A stretch of DNA of 35,606 bases from Pedobacter jejuensis (GCF_003725795.1 NZ_RBEE01000034.1:1-35606), one strand, 5' to 3'; shown: positions 21,200-30,635, counted from the first letter of the stretch. A program made the numbers and translations. The notes: a model not told the origin generated them from the sequence alone.

Positions 21200-23869
21200 T
21201 TGTTTATACGCCTTTTCAATTTGGATGTAAAAGCTGCTTTTCTGTCGTTTATAATTAGTATTTGCTTAAATACATCTTTTGCTCAAAACATTAAAATCAA
21301 TGGTACCGTTAGATCAGGTAGCATCAGTTTGCCTTCTGCAACAATCCAATTAAAGAATGCCGTTGACGGCGATTTACTTTTTTATGGGATAACCGATGAT
21401 ATTGGACGCTATGAAATTGGTGGCTCGCTAGAGCATTCAGAAAAATTAATTCTTATCGCTTCTTATATTGGATTTAAAAACGATACGGTCAAAATAGAGC
21501 GAAGTTTATTACTTGAAAAAAACATTTTTAATAAAGATTTTGTACTCACAGAGAATAGTAAGCAACTTGACGAGTTATATGTTAAAGCACCTTCTGCTGT
21601 GCAAGTTGATAATGACACCACAAAATATGCCGTAAAACAATTTACCAGTCCTGACGATCGAAGCTTGGAAAGTGTTTTAAAAAAAATGCCCGGCATTGAA
21701 GTTGTCAAAGACGGAACATTATTTTTTAAAGGGAGAAAAGTAAGTAAGGTTCTATTGGAAAATGATGATTTAACGGGTGAAAAATATAAGACCATTACAA
21801 AAAACCTCAAGCCTGAGTTTGTGGAAGAAGTTCAAGCCCTGGAACATTATATAGAGGACAACTTATTGAAAGGCATTATCAATAGTGACGATGTAGTATT
21901 AAATCTAAAGCTTCGGGATAAAAAGGCACTTAAGACTGTAGGAAGTATTGATGCAGCTGCCGGCACTAATGACAGAGCAATGGTTTCTACCAATCTGATA
22001 AGCTTGTTGAACAACACTAAGGCTTTTAGTTTTGGTAAATACAGCAATTTAAATAATGATCTAGAAGGTGATATATTAAGTTTAAGCGATGATAACCGCC
22101 AGTTATTCAACCCTAATCAGATAATAAAGCATAATCTGGACACTTACAATCCTTTTGATAATATGCTTTACACACCAAATAGAAATCTTCAAGGAAGTAC
22201 TTCCGCAATAACTAGATTATCCAAAAAGCTAAAAATAAACTATTCTATATATTATGGTTGGAATAAACAATTTGGGTTGACCGAAGTAAAAGAACGTTAC
22301 TTTCCGCCTAATGAAGTACAGACTGACACTTATGATGATAGGGCTTTAAAGCTTAATAAGCTAAACATAGAGATGGGTACAGATTATTTTGTAAGAGATA
22401 ATGGTCACTTAAATATTAAATTTACAATTAGAAGTGAACCTGAAACTTTCGATAGTCAGGCATTCACAGTATTTAACAATACAACGGGTGATAGCGTTTT
22501 TCAACGGCAAAATGACCGCGACAAAACCCTTTCAGGACAAATAAAATACACTTATAAAGTTGATAAAAATACTGCTTTACTTGCCACTGGCCGGGTTAAT
22601 ATGAATCAAGTAAACCAGGAATATAATGTTTCTTCTTCTTTGTATGCAAAGGAACCCTTATTTGATGGACAAACATCTTTAACCCAACTGGTGAATAATA
22701 AGACGGTAAATGTTAAGTTTGAACTGGAAGGATTAAAAAAGATAAATCGAAACTTCTTGCATATAAATATTGGAAATGAGTTAACACATTTTGGTCTGCA
22801 GTCTGATTTGAATAATGAAAAAAAGGGGCTATCATTAAGTCCCAATTTCACAAACGATAATACTTTCATATTTAATCAGACCTATTTAAGCTCAAAATAT
22901 ATAATTACCACTGAAGATGAAACTTTCAAAATAATAGGCCTCTTAAGGGCGAGCTTACAAAGCTTAAAAAGTATGGGTAGAGATAGTTCGTATTTTTTTT
23001 TAGAGCCTAATTTGAATATTCAGTATAAACCCGACCAGGTACAAAATATATCCTTTAACTATAAGTTTAAGAATAATGTTCCTAATCCATTAGATTATTA
23101 TACCAGTTTCATTTTAACGGATATTAGAAATTTCAATAGTGGACTGAGTAGATTCTATAATTTTAACACTCATACGGTTAGCTTAAATTATGGATATAAT
23201 GACTTTTTGAACAGCTTTTTTAACATCAATGCCTCGTTAATCGGTAGCTACAGTAAATATGGATTCCTTTACACCAGTTCGTTTGAAAACACATTAAATT
23301 ACTCTACCAAACAGCCTTTCAAGGGCCTTAAAAATATTATTTCGAGTATTAATTCAAAAAAATTTTTTCCTGCTCTTGCGCTCAATCTTACTACAACTTA
23401 CTCACTATCTTTATCAAATTATTACCTGCAATTGGGTAATGCTACACCACAATATTATTCATTAACTAACTTAATAAATGTTAAATTTAACACCGGTTTT
23501 AAATGGCCGATTAATTTTGGTGCAGGAGTGGAAATTTTATTAAATAGAACAACTGGAGAGAATAATTTTGCAGCTTCGAATAATGCTTATAAATATACTT
23601 TCGATTACCACTACAAAATAAGCAAGAACTTTTATAATGTGCTCTTATATAATTTGTATAATATGAATAAAGCAATGTATAATCTCGTTGATACTGAAAT
23701 TCAATACAACCCCGACAAAGGCAATTTTAAATACAGTATCCAGGGTAAGAATCTAGCAAATATCAAGGCTTTTTCAACTCGTAATATTAACGAAATTTCT
23801 TCAATTACTAATTCATCAACAATATTGGGCCGCTATATCACTTTCAATATTTCAATGAATATTAAGTAG
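21200..23869 (+). CDS. TonB-dependent-receptor-like outer-membrane protein
   Basis: An 889-residue outer-membrane protein. After a signal-like segment (AAFLSFIISICLNTSFA) comes a carboxypeptidase-regulatory-like beta-sandwich (KINGTVRSGSISLPSATIQL), then a plug-like region (LESVLKKMPGIEVVKDGTLF, ENDDLTGEKYKTITKNLKPE, FVEEVQALEHY) and about 600 residues of beta-barrel strands ending in ITFNISMNIK. There is no ATG at the beginning: the frame opens with TTG at 21200, 4 bases after the GLPGLI stop, and a second TTG at 21221 would start the signal peptide directly (DVKAAF...). Such rare starts suggest translation coupled to the upstream gene. No SusD partner is present, so a classical polysaccharide uptake role is unlikely; the substrate is unknown. 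Confidence 0.85.
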   Translation: MFIRLFNLDVKAAFLSFIISICLNTSFAQNIKINGTVRSGSISLPSATIQLKNAVDGDLLFYGITDDIGRYEIGGSLEHSEKLILIASYIGFKNDTVKIERSLLLEKNIFNKDFVLTENSKQLDELYVKAPSAVQVDNDTTKYAVKQFTSPDDRSLESVLKKMPGIEVVKDGTLFFKGRKVSKVLLENDDLTGEKYKTITKNLKPEFVEEVQALEHYIEDNLLKGIINSDDVVLNLKLRDKKALKTVGSIDAAAGTNDRAMVSTNLISLLNNTKAFSFGKYSNLNNDLEGDILSLSDDNRQLFNPNQIIKHNLDTYNPFDNMLYTPNRNLQGSTSAITRLSKKLKINYSIYYGWNKQFGLTEVKERYFPPNEVQTDTYDDRALKLNKLNIEMGTDYFVRDNGHLNIKFTIRSEPETFDSQAFTVFNNTTGDSVFQRQNDRDKTLSGQIKYTYKVDKNTALLATGRVNMNQVNQEYNVSSSLYAKEPLFDGQTSLTQLVNNKTVNVKFELEGLKKINRNFLHINIGNELTHFGLQSDLNNEKKGLSLSPNFTNDNTFIFNQTYLSSKYIITTEDETFKIIGLLRASLQSLKSMGRDSSYFFLEPNLNIQYKPDQVQNISFNYKFKNNVPNPLDYYTSFILTDIRNFNSGLSRFYNFNTHTVSLNYGYNDFLNSFFNINASLIGSYSKYGFLYTSSFENTLNYSTKQPFKGLKNIISSINSKKFFPALALNLTTTYSLSLSNYYLQLGNATPQYYSLTNLINVKFNTGFKWPINFGAGVEILLNRTTGENNFAASNNAYKYTFDYHYKISKNFYNVLLYNLYNMNKAMYNLVDTEIQYNPDKGNFKYSIQGKNLANIKAFSTRNINEISSITNSSTILGRYITFNISMNIK

Positions 23870-23952
23870 ACTTACCATGCAGAATTAAAGTTTTCTATCA
23901 ATATTGCCGTGTAGAATAGTGTATTTAGCTTGGCAAAGTAAATGGTAATAAA

Positions 23953-24070
23953 AAGTTATATTTTAGTCCCTTCTATGACTACTTCTGCCTATTTTCTAGA
24001 TAAAAACATACATTTAAAGCCAGTTTAAGACTGGGAAATCACCATTAATTCTAAGTTATATTTTAGTCCC
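23953..24070 (+). repeat. 18-bp direct repeat, exactly 100 bp apart
   Basis: AAGTTATATTTTAGTCCC occurs at 23953-23970 and 24053-24070. The second copy falls in the decayed small gene on the minus strand. A short tandem duplication or a deletion footprint is likely. Confidence 0.6.
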
Positions 24071-24267
24071 CACTTTACCTTATAACCATTAACTAATATA
24101 AATGACATGCTTAAAATAGCTAAAGGACCACTTAATGCCACGTCTGAAGACGTTAGAATTAAACCTTCGTTTTGTGAGACGTTTTTTTCTTTGCCGTTAT
24201 TGGTGCAAGTAAACTTACAGCAGAAAGAAAGATATTTAGAAGGGATGAATACTTTCAAACTCATCAT
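24025..24267 (-). pseudogene. Degenerate small gene, copy 1, unknown family
   Basis: The minus-strand frame starts MMSLKVFIPSKYLSFCCKFT followed by CTNNGKEKNVSQNE, then runs into an unconvincing tail. The first part may be an exported or lipoprotein-like leader. Positions 33300-33400 hold a second copy (KVFLPYLCLSFNCK, and in the next frame TCTKYGKEKNISKNE) with one base deleted. Because the two copies share the first 35 residues and then diverge, both are probably remains of a real Bacteroidota gene. It lies 52 bases downstream of the DUF1016 nuclease. I cannot name the family. Confidence 0.35.
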
Positions 24268-24319
24268 TTTTTATTAGTCAAATCTCCGATTACATGTAAG
24301 ACATATTGTTGTGTTTATA

Positions 24320-25357
24320 TTACTTTTGATAATGTTCTCTTGCGATTGCGATGGCTTTGTTTAATTTTTCACTTAACAGATTTTTATCTGGTAGTTGCGT
24401 GTAATATTGCGCTACCTTGATGCTTGAATCTTCAAGCATAAGATATTCTATATGTTCTGTATTTCCTTCGCTGCATAATACCAAACCAATAGGAGATTCT
24501 TCGCCTTCTCTCCGTTCATTTTTATTCAGATAACGCAAGTACAATAGCATTTGTCCTTCGTGTTCTGGTTTGAATTTTCCAAGTTTCAGCTCTATGGCAA
24601 CTAATCTGCGTAATCCTCTATGATAAAATAGAAGGTCGATAAAATAATCTGTTGCATCTATTGTAATTCTTTTTTGACGGTCTAGAAAAGCAAAATCAGT
24701 CCCCATTTCTTTTAAAAACGTTTGAAGATTTAAAAGAATTGCGTCCTCTAGATCTTTTTCAGAATAAGTTTCTGATAAACCGATGGCATCTAAAAAATAA
24801 CTACTTCTAAAAACAACATCCGGCGTTAGAGAATTAGTAGATTTTATCTTATGTAGTTCCTGTTTGATTAGCTCTTCTGGCTTTTTGCTAAGCGATGTGC
24901 GTTCAAATAGCATTGAATCGACTTTTTGATCGAGTGTTCTGGTGTCCCAATTCTCAATTCGAGTCATTTCTACATAGAACTGGCGCTTCAATGGGTCTTC
25001 GATACTCATTAATGAGCGAAGATGCGTCCAAGTTAATTGTGTACGCACGGCGTACAGAATATCATCTTCGGTAAAAGTGTACGCGGCGCGTACACAGTGT
25101 TGAAGTTTAGAAATACTCCATCCTTTGCCAAATTGTTCTGTTAATTTGTCTGATAATTTTTTTACAATCTGTTTCCCGTATTCTGCCCGATCGTTGTACA
25201 GTACATCTTCTTTTATCCGCTTGCCTATTTGCCAATGCATTTGACATATTTCAGCATTGATAGTAGTGGCTAGCCGTTGGCGACTGTTGTCTATAATTTG
25301 CGAAATATCGCTGTAAAGTACATTCTCATCAGAACTGCTTTCTTTTTGTAATGACAT
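24320..25357 (-). CDS. PDDEXK nuclease of the YhcG/DUF1016 family
   Basis: A 345-residue protein. The N-terminal helical domain (ISQIIDNSRQRLATTINAEI, HWQIGKRI, YGKQIVKKLSDKLTEQFGKG, LTWTHLRSLMSIEDPLKRQF) is the DUF1016 N-terminal domain. The C-terminal half is a PDDEXK nuclease with the active-site pattern D-E-x-K in DYFIDLLFYHRGLRRLVAIELK. Members are DNA-structure or restriction-linked nucleases, often in defence islands or near mobile elements. Here it is complete and alone, with no methylase or helicase. A truncated relative lies at 32623-33105. Its function on this replicon is unknown; a role in recombination or defence is inferred. Confidence 0.9.
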   Translation of the reverse strand: MSLQKESSSDENVLYSDISQIIDNSRQRLATTINAEICQMHWQIGKRIKEDVLYNDRAEYGKQIVKKLSDKLTEQFGKGWSISKLQHCVRAAYTFTEDDILYAVRTQLTWTHLRSLMSIEDPLKRQFYVEMTRIENWDTRTLDQKVDSMLFERTSLSKKPEELIKQELHKIKSTNSLTPDVVFRSSYFLDAIGLSETYSEKDLEDAILLNLQTFLKEMGTDFAFLDRQKRITIDATDYFIDLLFYHRGLRRLVAIELKLGKFKPEHEGQMLLYLRYLNKNERREGEESPIGLVLCSEGNTEHIEYLMLEDSSIKVAQYYTQLPDKNLLSEKLNKAIAIAREHYQK

Positions 25358-25568
25358 ATTTATTAAGTAATTAATGGCATAAAACTCAATAATTTCTCTC
25401 TGTAATAAAATCTTCTATTACTGCATGATTATTTTAAATTCGGCAATAGTAGGTTAAAATTTACAGAAAATGGAGAACTAAATTCGATGCTAAATATAAG
25501 AACTCTAAATGTCCCAAAATTTTGTTGGCAATCAGTCAACAGCTCGTTGACCTATATTATTTTATTGT

Positions 25569-25793
25569 CTATTTGCCTGTAGCATTAGTTATTTCATCAG
25601 GAACTTTTAGATATCTATAGCAAGTTGCCCAGCTTATATGAAGCCTCTCTACAATCTTTTGCTTCGACTGGCTATCAGCAATGTCATAAAGAATTTTAAC
25701 CGCTTTAATTTTTGTAATTGTGTTTTGGAACTATCCAGCAGACTTGCCACCTTTTCTTATTCCTGCCCTGGCTGATCTCAGTCCTGCCTTAGT
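25569..25793 (-). pseudogene. Serine resolvase, C-terminal remnant
   Basis: The minus strand reads KAGLRSARAGIRKGGKSAG, a stop and frameshift, then ITKIKAVKILYDIADSQSKQ and KIVERLHISWATCYRYLKV before the stop at 25569-25571. It matches the C-terminal DNA-binding region of the intact resolvase at 5931 (GKKGGRPSG ... ATCYRYIK). The catalytic domain is missing. The 210 bases between this and the DUF1016 start (25358-25568) hold nothing recognisable. Confidence 0.65.
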
Positions 25794-26047
25794 TTTTTAC
25801 GAAATAATCTTTATTTCAAATTCAGCCTATGAAGCGAAAATGTTGAAAGTAAAGATATTAGTTATTGTATTGGCATTGATGCTGCCATATTGAAGACTTA
25901 AAAAGCTTCGTTTTTTGAGACATCATTGCATTGTTCAAATCCACCTTGTTTGTAGGATGTAATTTATAACCTGAGATCTACGATCCCTTGAGTGTTAAAT
26001 TAGAGTGGATCGACCCCGTCTTACTAGAAATAAATTTGAGGTAATTA

Positions 26048-26365
26048 TTGTTGGTCAATTTTGTAAACAATGCCGTCAAATATGCACCAGGAAACAAGGA
26101 AATAAAAGTGAAGATAGAAAAGATTGGTAATACCGCAAAGGTGTCTGTAAGCGATGGCGGTCCCGGGATTGCTCCTGAAAAAATACCCTATTTATTTGAT
26201 CGGTATTACCGGGTTGACAGCAGTGGGAGCCAATATTCGGGGTTAGGCCTTGGGCTATATATTTGTGCGGAGATCATCAAAAAGCATAATGGCCATATAG
26301 GGGTGGACAGTGAGTTAGGTGGAGGAAGCACCTTCTGGTTTGTTATTCCAATAAGCTCTGACTAA
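26048..26365 (+). pseudogene. Histidine kinase, C-terminal ATPase fragment
   Basis: About 105 residues: LVNFVNNAVKYAP (N-box), VSVSDGGPGIAPEKIPYLFD (G1 region) and SGLGLGLYICAEIIKKHNGH (G2). These are the end of a sensor kinase HATPase domain. The dimerisation helix with its His is absent, and the frame has no ATG (it opens with TTG in the middle of the N-box region), so this is a truncated gene. The DNA upstream (25800-26047) shows only degenerate sequence. It is adjacent to a CheB fragment, hinting at an older signalling locus. Confidence 0.7.
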
Positions 26366-26537
26366 TGGGAGTATAATATAATTACATTAGAAAGGTATAA
26401 ATTGCAAAAATAAATCTAAATTATTAATAAACTTTTATCTCATTTATCTTTTACATTGTTAGAGAGTCAATTTTTACGAACGAAATTTTAAAAAAGATTT
26501 TCATTTATTGTATGACTTGGGATAAAACGTTATATTA

Positions 26538-26597
26538 ATGGCACAATATCAATTTATCGTATCAATAGGAGCTTCAGCGGGTGGTTTTGAAATTTGA
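26538..26597 (+). pseudogene. CheB methylesterase, N-terminal remnant
   Basis: ATG 26538 opens MAQYQFIVSIGASAGGFEI and stops at TGA 26595-26597. The GASAGG motif with the catalytic Ser position is the same as at the start of the CheB-CheR-kinase gene at 6636 (YIIAIGASAGG), so this is the first 19 codons of a lost second copy or relative. Sequence after the stop is unrelated. Confidence 0.6.
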
Positions 26598-26652
26598 CCA
26601 CTTTTTTCAGCTTCACAGCTTCTTTACTTTAGTTTAAGTACTTGAATAAAGT

Positions 26653-26727
26653 ATTTTCGAGTTGTCGAAAATTTTTCATAGGTAGAAGTAGGAGCTGGCT
26701 GGAGAGCCTGCTCCTTATTTTAGTTTT
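26653..26727 (+). terminator. Two hairpins, the second with a T-rich tail
   Basis: ATTTTCGA (26653-26660) pairs with TCGAAAAT (26665-26672). A longer stem, AGGAGCTGGCT (26690-26700) with AGCCTGCTCCT (26705-26715), has one mismatch, a 4-base loop and a T-rich tail. It looks like an intrinsic terminator left from the lost CheB locus or from another gene. The rest of 26598-26880 has no gene. Confidence 0.5.
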
Positions 26728-26874
26728 AAAATAAAAACATAGAGCAGATCTAAATAACTAACGTTAGCGCTGTCTTTCCACAGTTTGGCGACCTATTTCT
26801 TTCGGTTAGTTAATATATTTCAAGTGTCTGTAATAGTTTGGACTATTATCATTCTATTTTCAGTAATTCTCTGG

Positions 26875-28394
26875 TATTTAGTCGACCCTTAAAAAGCACA
26901 TAACTATTTGATTTACAGTTGTTTAAATATATATTTGGCATAATTTTTGCATTAAAATATGCAAGAAATGCTTATTTTCGTTTTAAAACCTTGCAAATTT
27001 TTTCGTTATGTTGGCTAAGAAAGTAGTAGATAATGGTCCCAGCTTATTTTATTCGTCTCTGTCAGTTATGCTTAACCAAAAGCACCCTTTGTTTATTCTA
27101 GCCAGGCAGGTAAATTGGTCTGTTTTTGAAGAAGCCTTTGCGCCTTTGTATTGTTTAGACAATGGCAGACCAGCCAAACCGATCAGATTAATGGTTGGCC
27201 TACTGATTTTGAAACATCTACGTGATGTTTCTGATGAAAATCTGGTAGAACAATGGTCGGAGAATAATTACTACCAATACTTTTGTGGGGAGCTAAACTT
27301 TATACCTAAGGTACCCTGTGAGGCATCTGAACTGGTACATTTTCGCAAGCGGATAGGCGAAGAGGGAATTGAGCTTATCTTTAAGGAAAGTATCCGTATC
27401 AACGGAAAAGATGCAGAACAAGCACATGTGAGTATCGATACCACCGTTCAGGAAAAAACATTACCTACCCAACAGATGCTAAATTACACCGCAAGATTAT
27501 TGCTAAATGCCAATCCATCAGCAAGAAAAGTGGTTTAAAACAGCGCCAGAGCTATACTTTTGTTTTAAAGAAACTGAGTATCAACCAGCGCTTCCGCAAT
27601 CATCCCAAAAACAAGGGCAAGGCCCGCAAAGCGGATAAGAGCGTAAAGACCATTGCGGGCAGAATGGTTCGGGAACTGGAACGGAATTTACCAAAAGGTG
27701 ATTATGCAGATGAAATTGCCTTATTTAAAAGCATTCTGGCTCAAAAAAAAGCAGATAAGAATAAAATATATTCACTACACGAACCTGATGTAAAGTGTAT
27801 CTCTAAAGGTAAGGAACATAAGAAATATGAGTTTGGAAACAAGGTTTCTATTATTTACACCCAAGATACCGGTGTAATTGTAGGGGCAATGGGTTTTAGG
27901 AATGAATACGATGGGCATACTCTGGAACCTGTCCTGGAACAACATGAAAAACTAACCGGTAAGCTAGCGAAAAGTGCTACCGTAGATAGAGGCTACCAGG
28001 GTAAAGCTAAAGTAGGGGAAACAGAAATAGTTATACCCAAACCATTCAACAACAAAAGATTAAGTAAATACAAGCAAACAAAGCTTCGAAAAGGCTTTAA
28101 GCGAAGAGCAGCAATTGAACCGGTGTTCGCCCATTTAAAATCAGACCATCGCTTAGGACGTAACTTTTATAAAGGAATAACTGGAGATAACATCAACATT
28201 CTGCTGGCAGCTACAGCTTTCAATTTCAAAAGAATGTATAATAAATACAAAACATCCCTTTTGGGCTTTTTATCCGACTGCTTTAAGAGCATAATACTGA
28301 TGACAAATAAATTGCTTGCAGCGATAAATAGTTCAAAAATTCAAAATCAAAAAATATTTAATCTACAATGGGCTTTTTAAGGCTCGACTATTTA
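26875..28394 (+). mobile_element. IS5-type insertion sequence with inverted repeats and target duplication
   Basis: The left terminus GTCGACCCTTAAAAAGCACAT (from 26881) and the right terminus, read inward from 28388 as GTCGAGCCTTAAAAAGCCCAT, match at 19 of 21 positions. TATTTA flanks both sides (26875-26880 and 28389-28394), a 6-bp target duplication. The element is 1508 bp (26881-28388) and carries one transposase split by a frameshift. Intact ends and the duplication indicate a fairly recent insertion into already decayed DNA. Confidence 0.88.
27008..28380 (+). CDS. IS5-family transposase, two frames joined by -1 shift
   Basis: The first frame (27008-27538, ATG start) holds the N-terminal DUF772-like region: RLMVGLLILKHLRDVSDENL, QYFCGELNF, ELVHFRKRIGEEGIE, then the first catalytic Asp in SIDTTVQEK. 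After six A (27453-27458) the -1 frame continues the same protein, NITYPTDAKLHRKIIAKC, and runs open to the stop at 28380. It contains the second Asp (ATVDRGYQG) and the Glu of the IS4/IS5 signature (RRAAIEPVFAHLK). Together about 457 residues make a full DDE transposase. Either programmed slippage at the A run makes the full enzyme, or one A was lost and the gene is dead. The zero frame alone ends 80 bases later with unrelated residues. Confidence 0.85.
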
Positions 28395-28436
28395 GGTATT
28401 CAACGTTCATTTTACTATCAACGCTAATGAAGATTA

Positions 28437-30635
28437 CTATTTAGCCCAGCTGATGCGGACAGTATCATTCCCCATGATAAAGGCTTCCAGATCTTGAGGC
28501 CTGTCCTTTGCAGCCTGTAGCTTCACCGCAGGCGATAAAACTGTAAATTTTAATTTCATCGGCTTTTCCGAATTATCCACAGGCGTTATCCTGAGCCTGT
28601 ATACCAATTTGGGGTCTCCCTGAAGCCTAAAACTGATTCCCTCTTTACTTTTTCTAATGGCTGTAATAGGGCAATCTGTAAAGAACAGGAAAAATTCTTG
28701 TTCCAATCTGATAAAATGCCTTGGCAGGATCCCGAATGCATTTCCAGCACCATAAACTTCCTGGCCAACTGCTCCGCTTTGTTCTGTACCATCATGAATA
28801 TCTTCCAGGGCAATCCAAAGGTTGCGGTTTACTTCCCCAGTTTTCACCTCGTTAGATATCATTTCTTTATTAAGCATTGGGGGATAGTAATATGGTGCAC
28901 GCTCAACCAGATATCGGATATACTCACTACAAAGCAGTCTGACGCTAGGAAGGATTTCCATATCTTCTGCATGATTAAGATAGTCATGAAAGGCGCAGAA
29001 CACTTCCTGCTCCTCATATGCAGCGGTATATGGTGCATCGCTCAATGGAAATAGCGCAAAAAAAGTAGGAATACTTTTTCCAAAACCATAATTGCAGTCC
29101 CATAACTGGACATTTTCGAAAATGGAGGCGAGGCATCTGTAGCTGAGGTCGAGGTAAAGTTTGTTGCCTGTAATCTTGGATAGACGAAGTAGTGCGCCTG
29201 CACCGAAGGCCGTATTGTTGGCCTGGTACATAATCTTATAGCCCACCTTACCTAGTTTTTTGGCTGCTGTCTCAGCTTCTTTTAAATATTTTTCGGCCCC
29301 CGTCAGCTCATAGGCCTGAAGCATAACATGAGCATAAAGCCCTGCCACATCCTGCTCACCGCCTTCACCTTCCTTAGTTTCAGCCTTGATAACTTCCAGG
29401 GTATCCATTTTATAAAATACTGGCCATTGGTATTTAAATTTACGTGCGACTTTTATAGCATATCCAATCGAGTCCAGAAACAGTTTTTCAGCTTCCTTAT
29501 CTCCCTTAAGGGCAAGCCTAGAAAGGTTGAGGAGCGGATGGTGCAGGTACCAGGAATCCATTACCATTGGCATTTTTTGCTCTTCTTCGCCCTTCAATTT
29601 ATCTTCTGCTGCCGGATGCCACCGAACAAGGGTTTTTAGTTTTTCATCATAAAAAGGGGCGAGTCCTTTTTTGATGGTTTCCATGACTTTCACCCTTTTG
29701 CCGCTCCATTCAACGTAATCTACAAGCGGAAGCAGAACTGCAAGCTGTACCATAATTTCCGGCGGTGTTTCGTAGTCGCTGACATAAGCATTCAGGTAGC
29801 TGTTTCCGCCCACCATTGACCAGCAGCCTGGATTTTCAACCAGATCCTTCAAACCTTTTTCCAGGATTTCCGGCCAGTGGAGGTAATGGGTATCTGGCCG
29901 AGGGATCCGGAGGTAAATACTGCTCAACATATTGAGATAGTCCACAGCTTGATCAGCCATCTTCGTATCTCCTATTTTAAAAGCAACTGTTGCATCCGAT
30001 AAAGTAACTGCTTTTCCGCTCTCAAGCGGAGTTTCCTTTGACTTGGGAAGTGCAAGTCCAATTTCGGGAAGCAATCCCCCAACTGTTCCGCCGAGTGAAG
30101 TTCCGGTCTGGTCGGCATAATTAGAAAGTTCGGTAAGATTCTGAAAATAAAGTACCCTCAGCGCTCTGTCAGGAAGGGAAAAATATAAAAGCCCTGTTCG
30201 TGTTCCAACCTGGCTTACATGAACCTCGCCCAATGATTTTATTGTACTGCTTATTTCTCCAGTTGTTAGGATGTCCCTCGGCCAGAAAGGGATATAAAGA
30301 TCGGATGCTGGTGTTAATATACATGAATATTTAAGGAAGACGAACTCCGTTTGATCGAAAGAAATTTTTAGGTTAAATGTGCCAATAGCACATATAATTC
30401 GAATGGAAACCTGATTGCCTTTTTTATTTGTGATAGGAACTTTTTCGATACCTCCAGGTACATAGCAAGCCCTGAAGTACACCGGCTCAGCATTCTCCCG
30501 TGTAGCTGATATCAAGACAGAATCTATTGTACTTAAAACATCGAAATGTAGATCTTTAAGCTTTTGAGAATAGAGTTCGGAGCTATTTTTGAACTGGGAT
30601 ATGGCGGTAATTGCCCACGGCGATAATCCTTTCAT
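28437..30635 (-). CDS. Large protein with six-hairpin glycosidase-like middle, unknown function
   Basis: A 732-residue protein without a signal peptide, so probably cytoplasmic. Residues about 60-240 are beta-rich. The middle (about 245-600) is rich in paired helices with repeated aromatic and acidic positions (PMVMDSWYLHHPLLNLSRLA, GGEQDVAGLYAHVMLQAYEL, ANNTAFGAGALLRLSKITGN), the look of an (alpha/alpha)6 barrel as in glycoside hydrolases, lyases and epimerases. The C-terminal 100 residues are beta-rich. No catalytic residues can be assigned, and I do not recognise a named family. It is the last gene of a minus-strand group; its start lies 97 bases from the stop of the response regulator upstream of it. 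Confidence 0.65.
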   Translation of the reverse strand: MKGLSPWAITAISQFKNSSELYSQKLKDLHFDVLSTIDSVLISATRENAEPVYFRACYVPGGIEKVPITNKKGNQVSIRIICAIGTFNLKISFDQTEFVFLKYSCILTPASDLYIPFWPRDILTTGEISSTIKSLGEVHVSQVGTRTGLLYFSLPDRALRVLYFQNLTELSNYADQTGTSLGGTVGGLLPEIGLALPKSKETPLESGKAVTLSDATVAFKIGDTKMADQAVDYLNMLSSIYLRIPRPDTHYLHWPEILEKGLKDLVENPGCWSMVGGNSYLNAYVSDYETPPEIMVQLAVLLPLVDYVEWSGKRVKVMETIKKGLAPFYDEKLKTLVRWHPAAEDKLKGEEEQKMPMVMDSWYLHHPLLNLSRLALKGDKEAEKLFLDSIGYAIKVARKFKYQWPVFYKMDTLEVIKAETKEGEGGEQDVAGLYAHVMLQAYELTGAEKYLKEAETAAKKLGKVGYKIMYQANNTAFGAGALLRLSKITGNKLYLDLSYRCLASIFENVQLWDCNYGFGKSIPTFFALFPLSDAPYTAAYEEQEVFCAFHDYLNHAEDMEILPSVRLLCSEYIRYLVERAPYYYPPMLNKEMISNEVKTGEVNRNLWIALEDIHDGTEQSGAVGQEVYGAGNAFGILPRHFIRLEQEFFLFFTDCPITAIRKSKEGISFRLQGDPKLVYRLRITPVDNSEKPMKLKFTVLSPAVKLQAAKDRPQDLEAFIMGNDTVRISWAK

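Noticed and set aside
25840..25990. Third copy of the degenerate small gene (a TTCGTTTTTTGAGACAT-like string at 25906)
   Set aside because: Only about 15 bases match, and the flanking CT..GKEKN motif is absent, so chance is likely.
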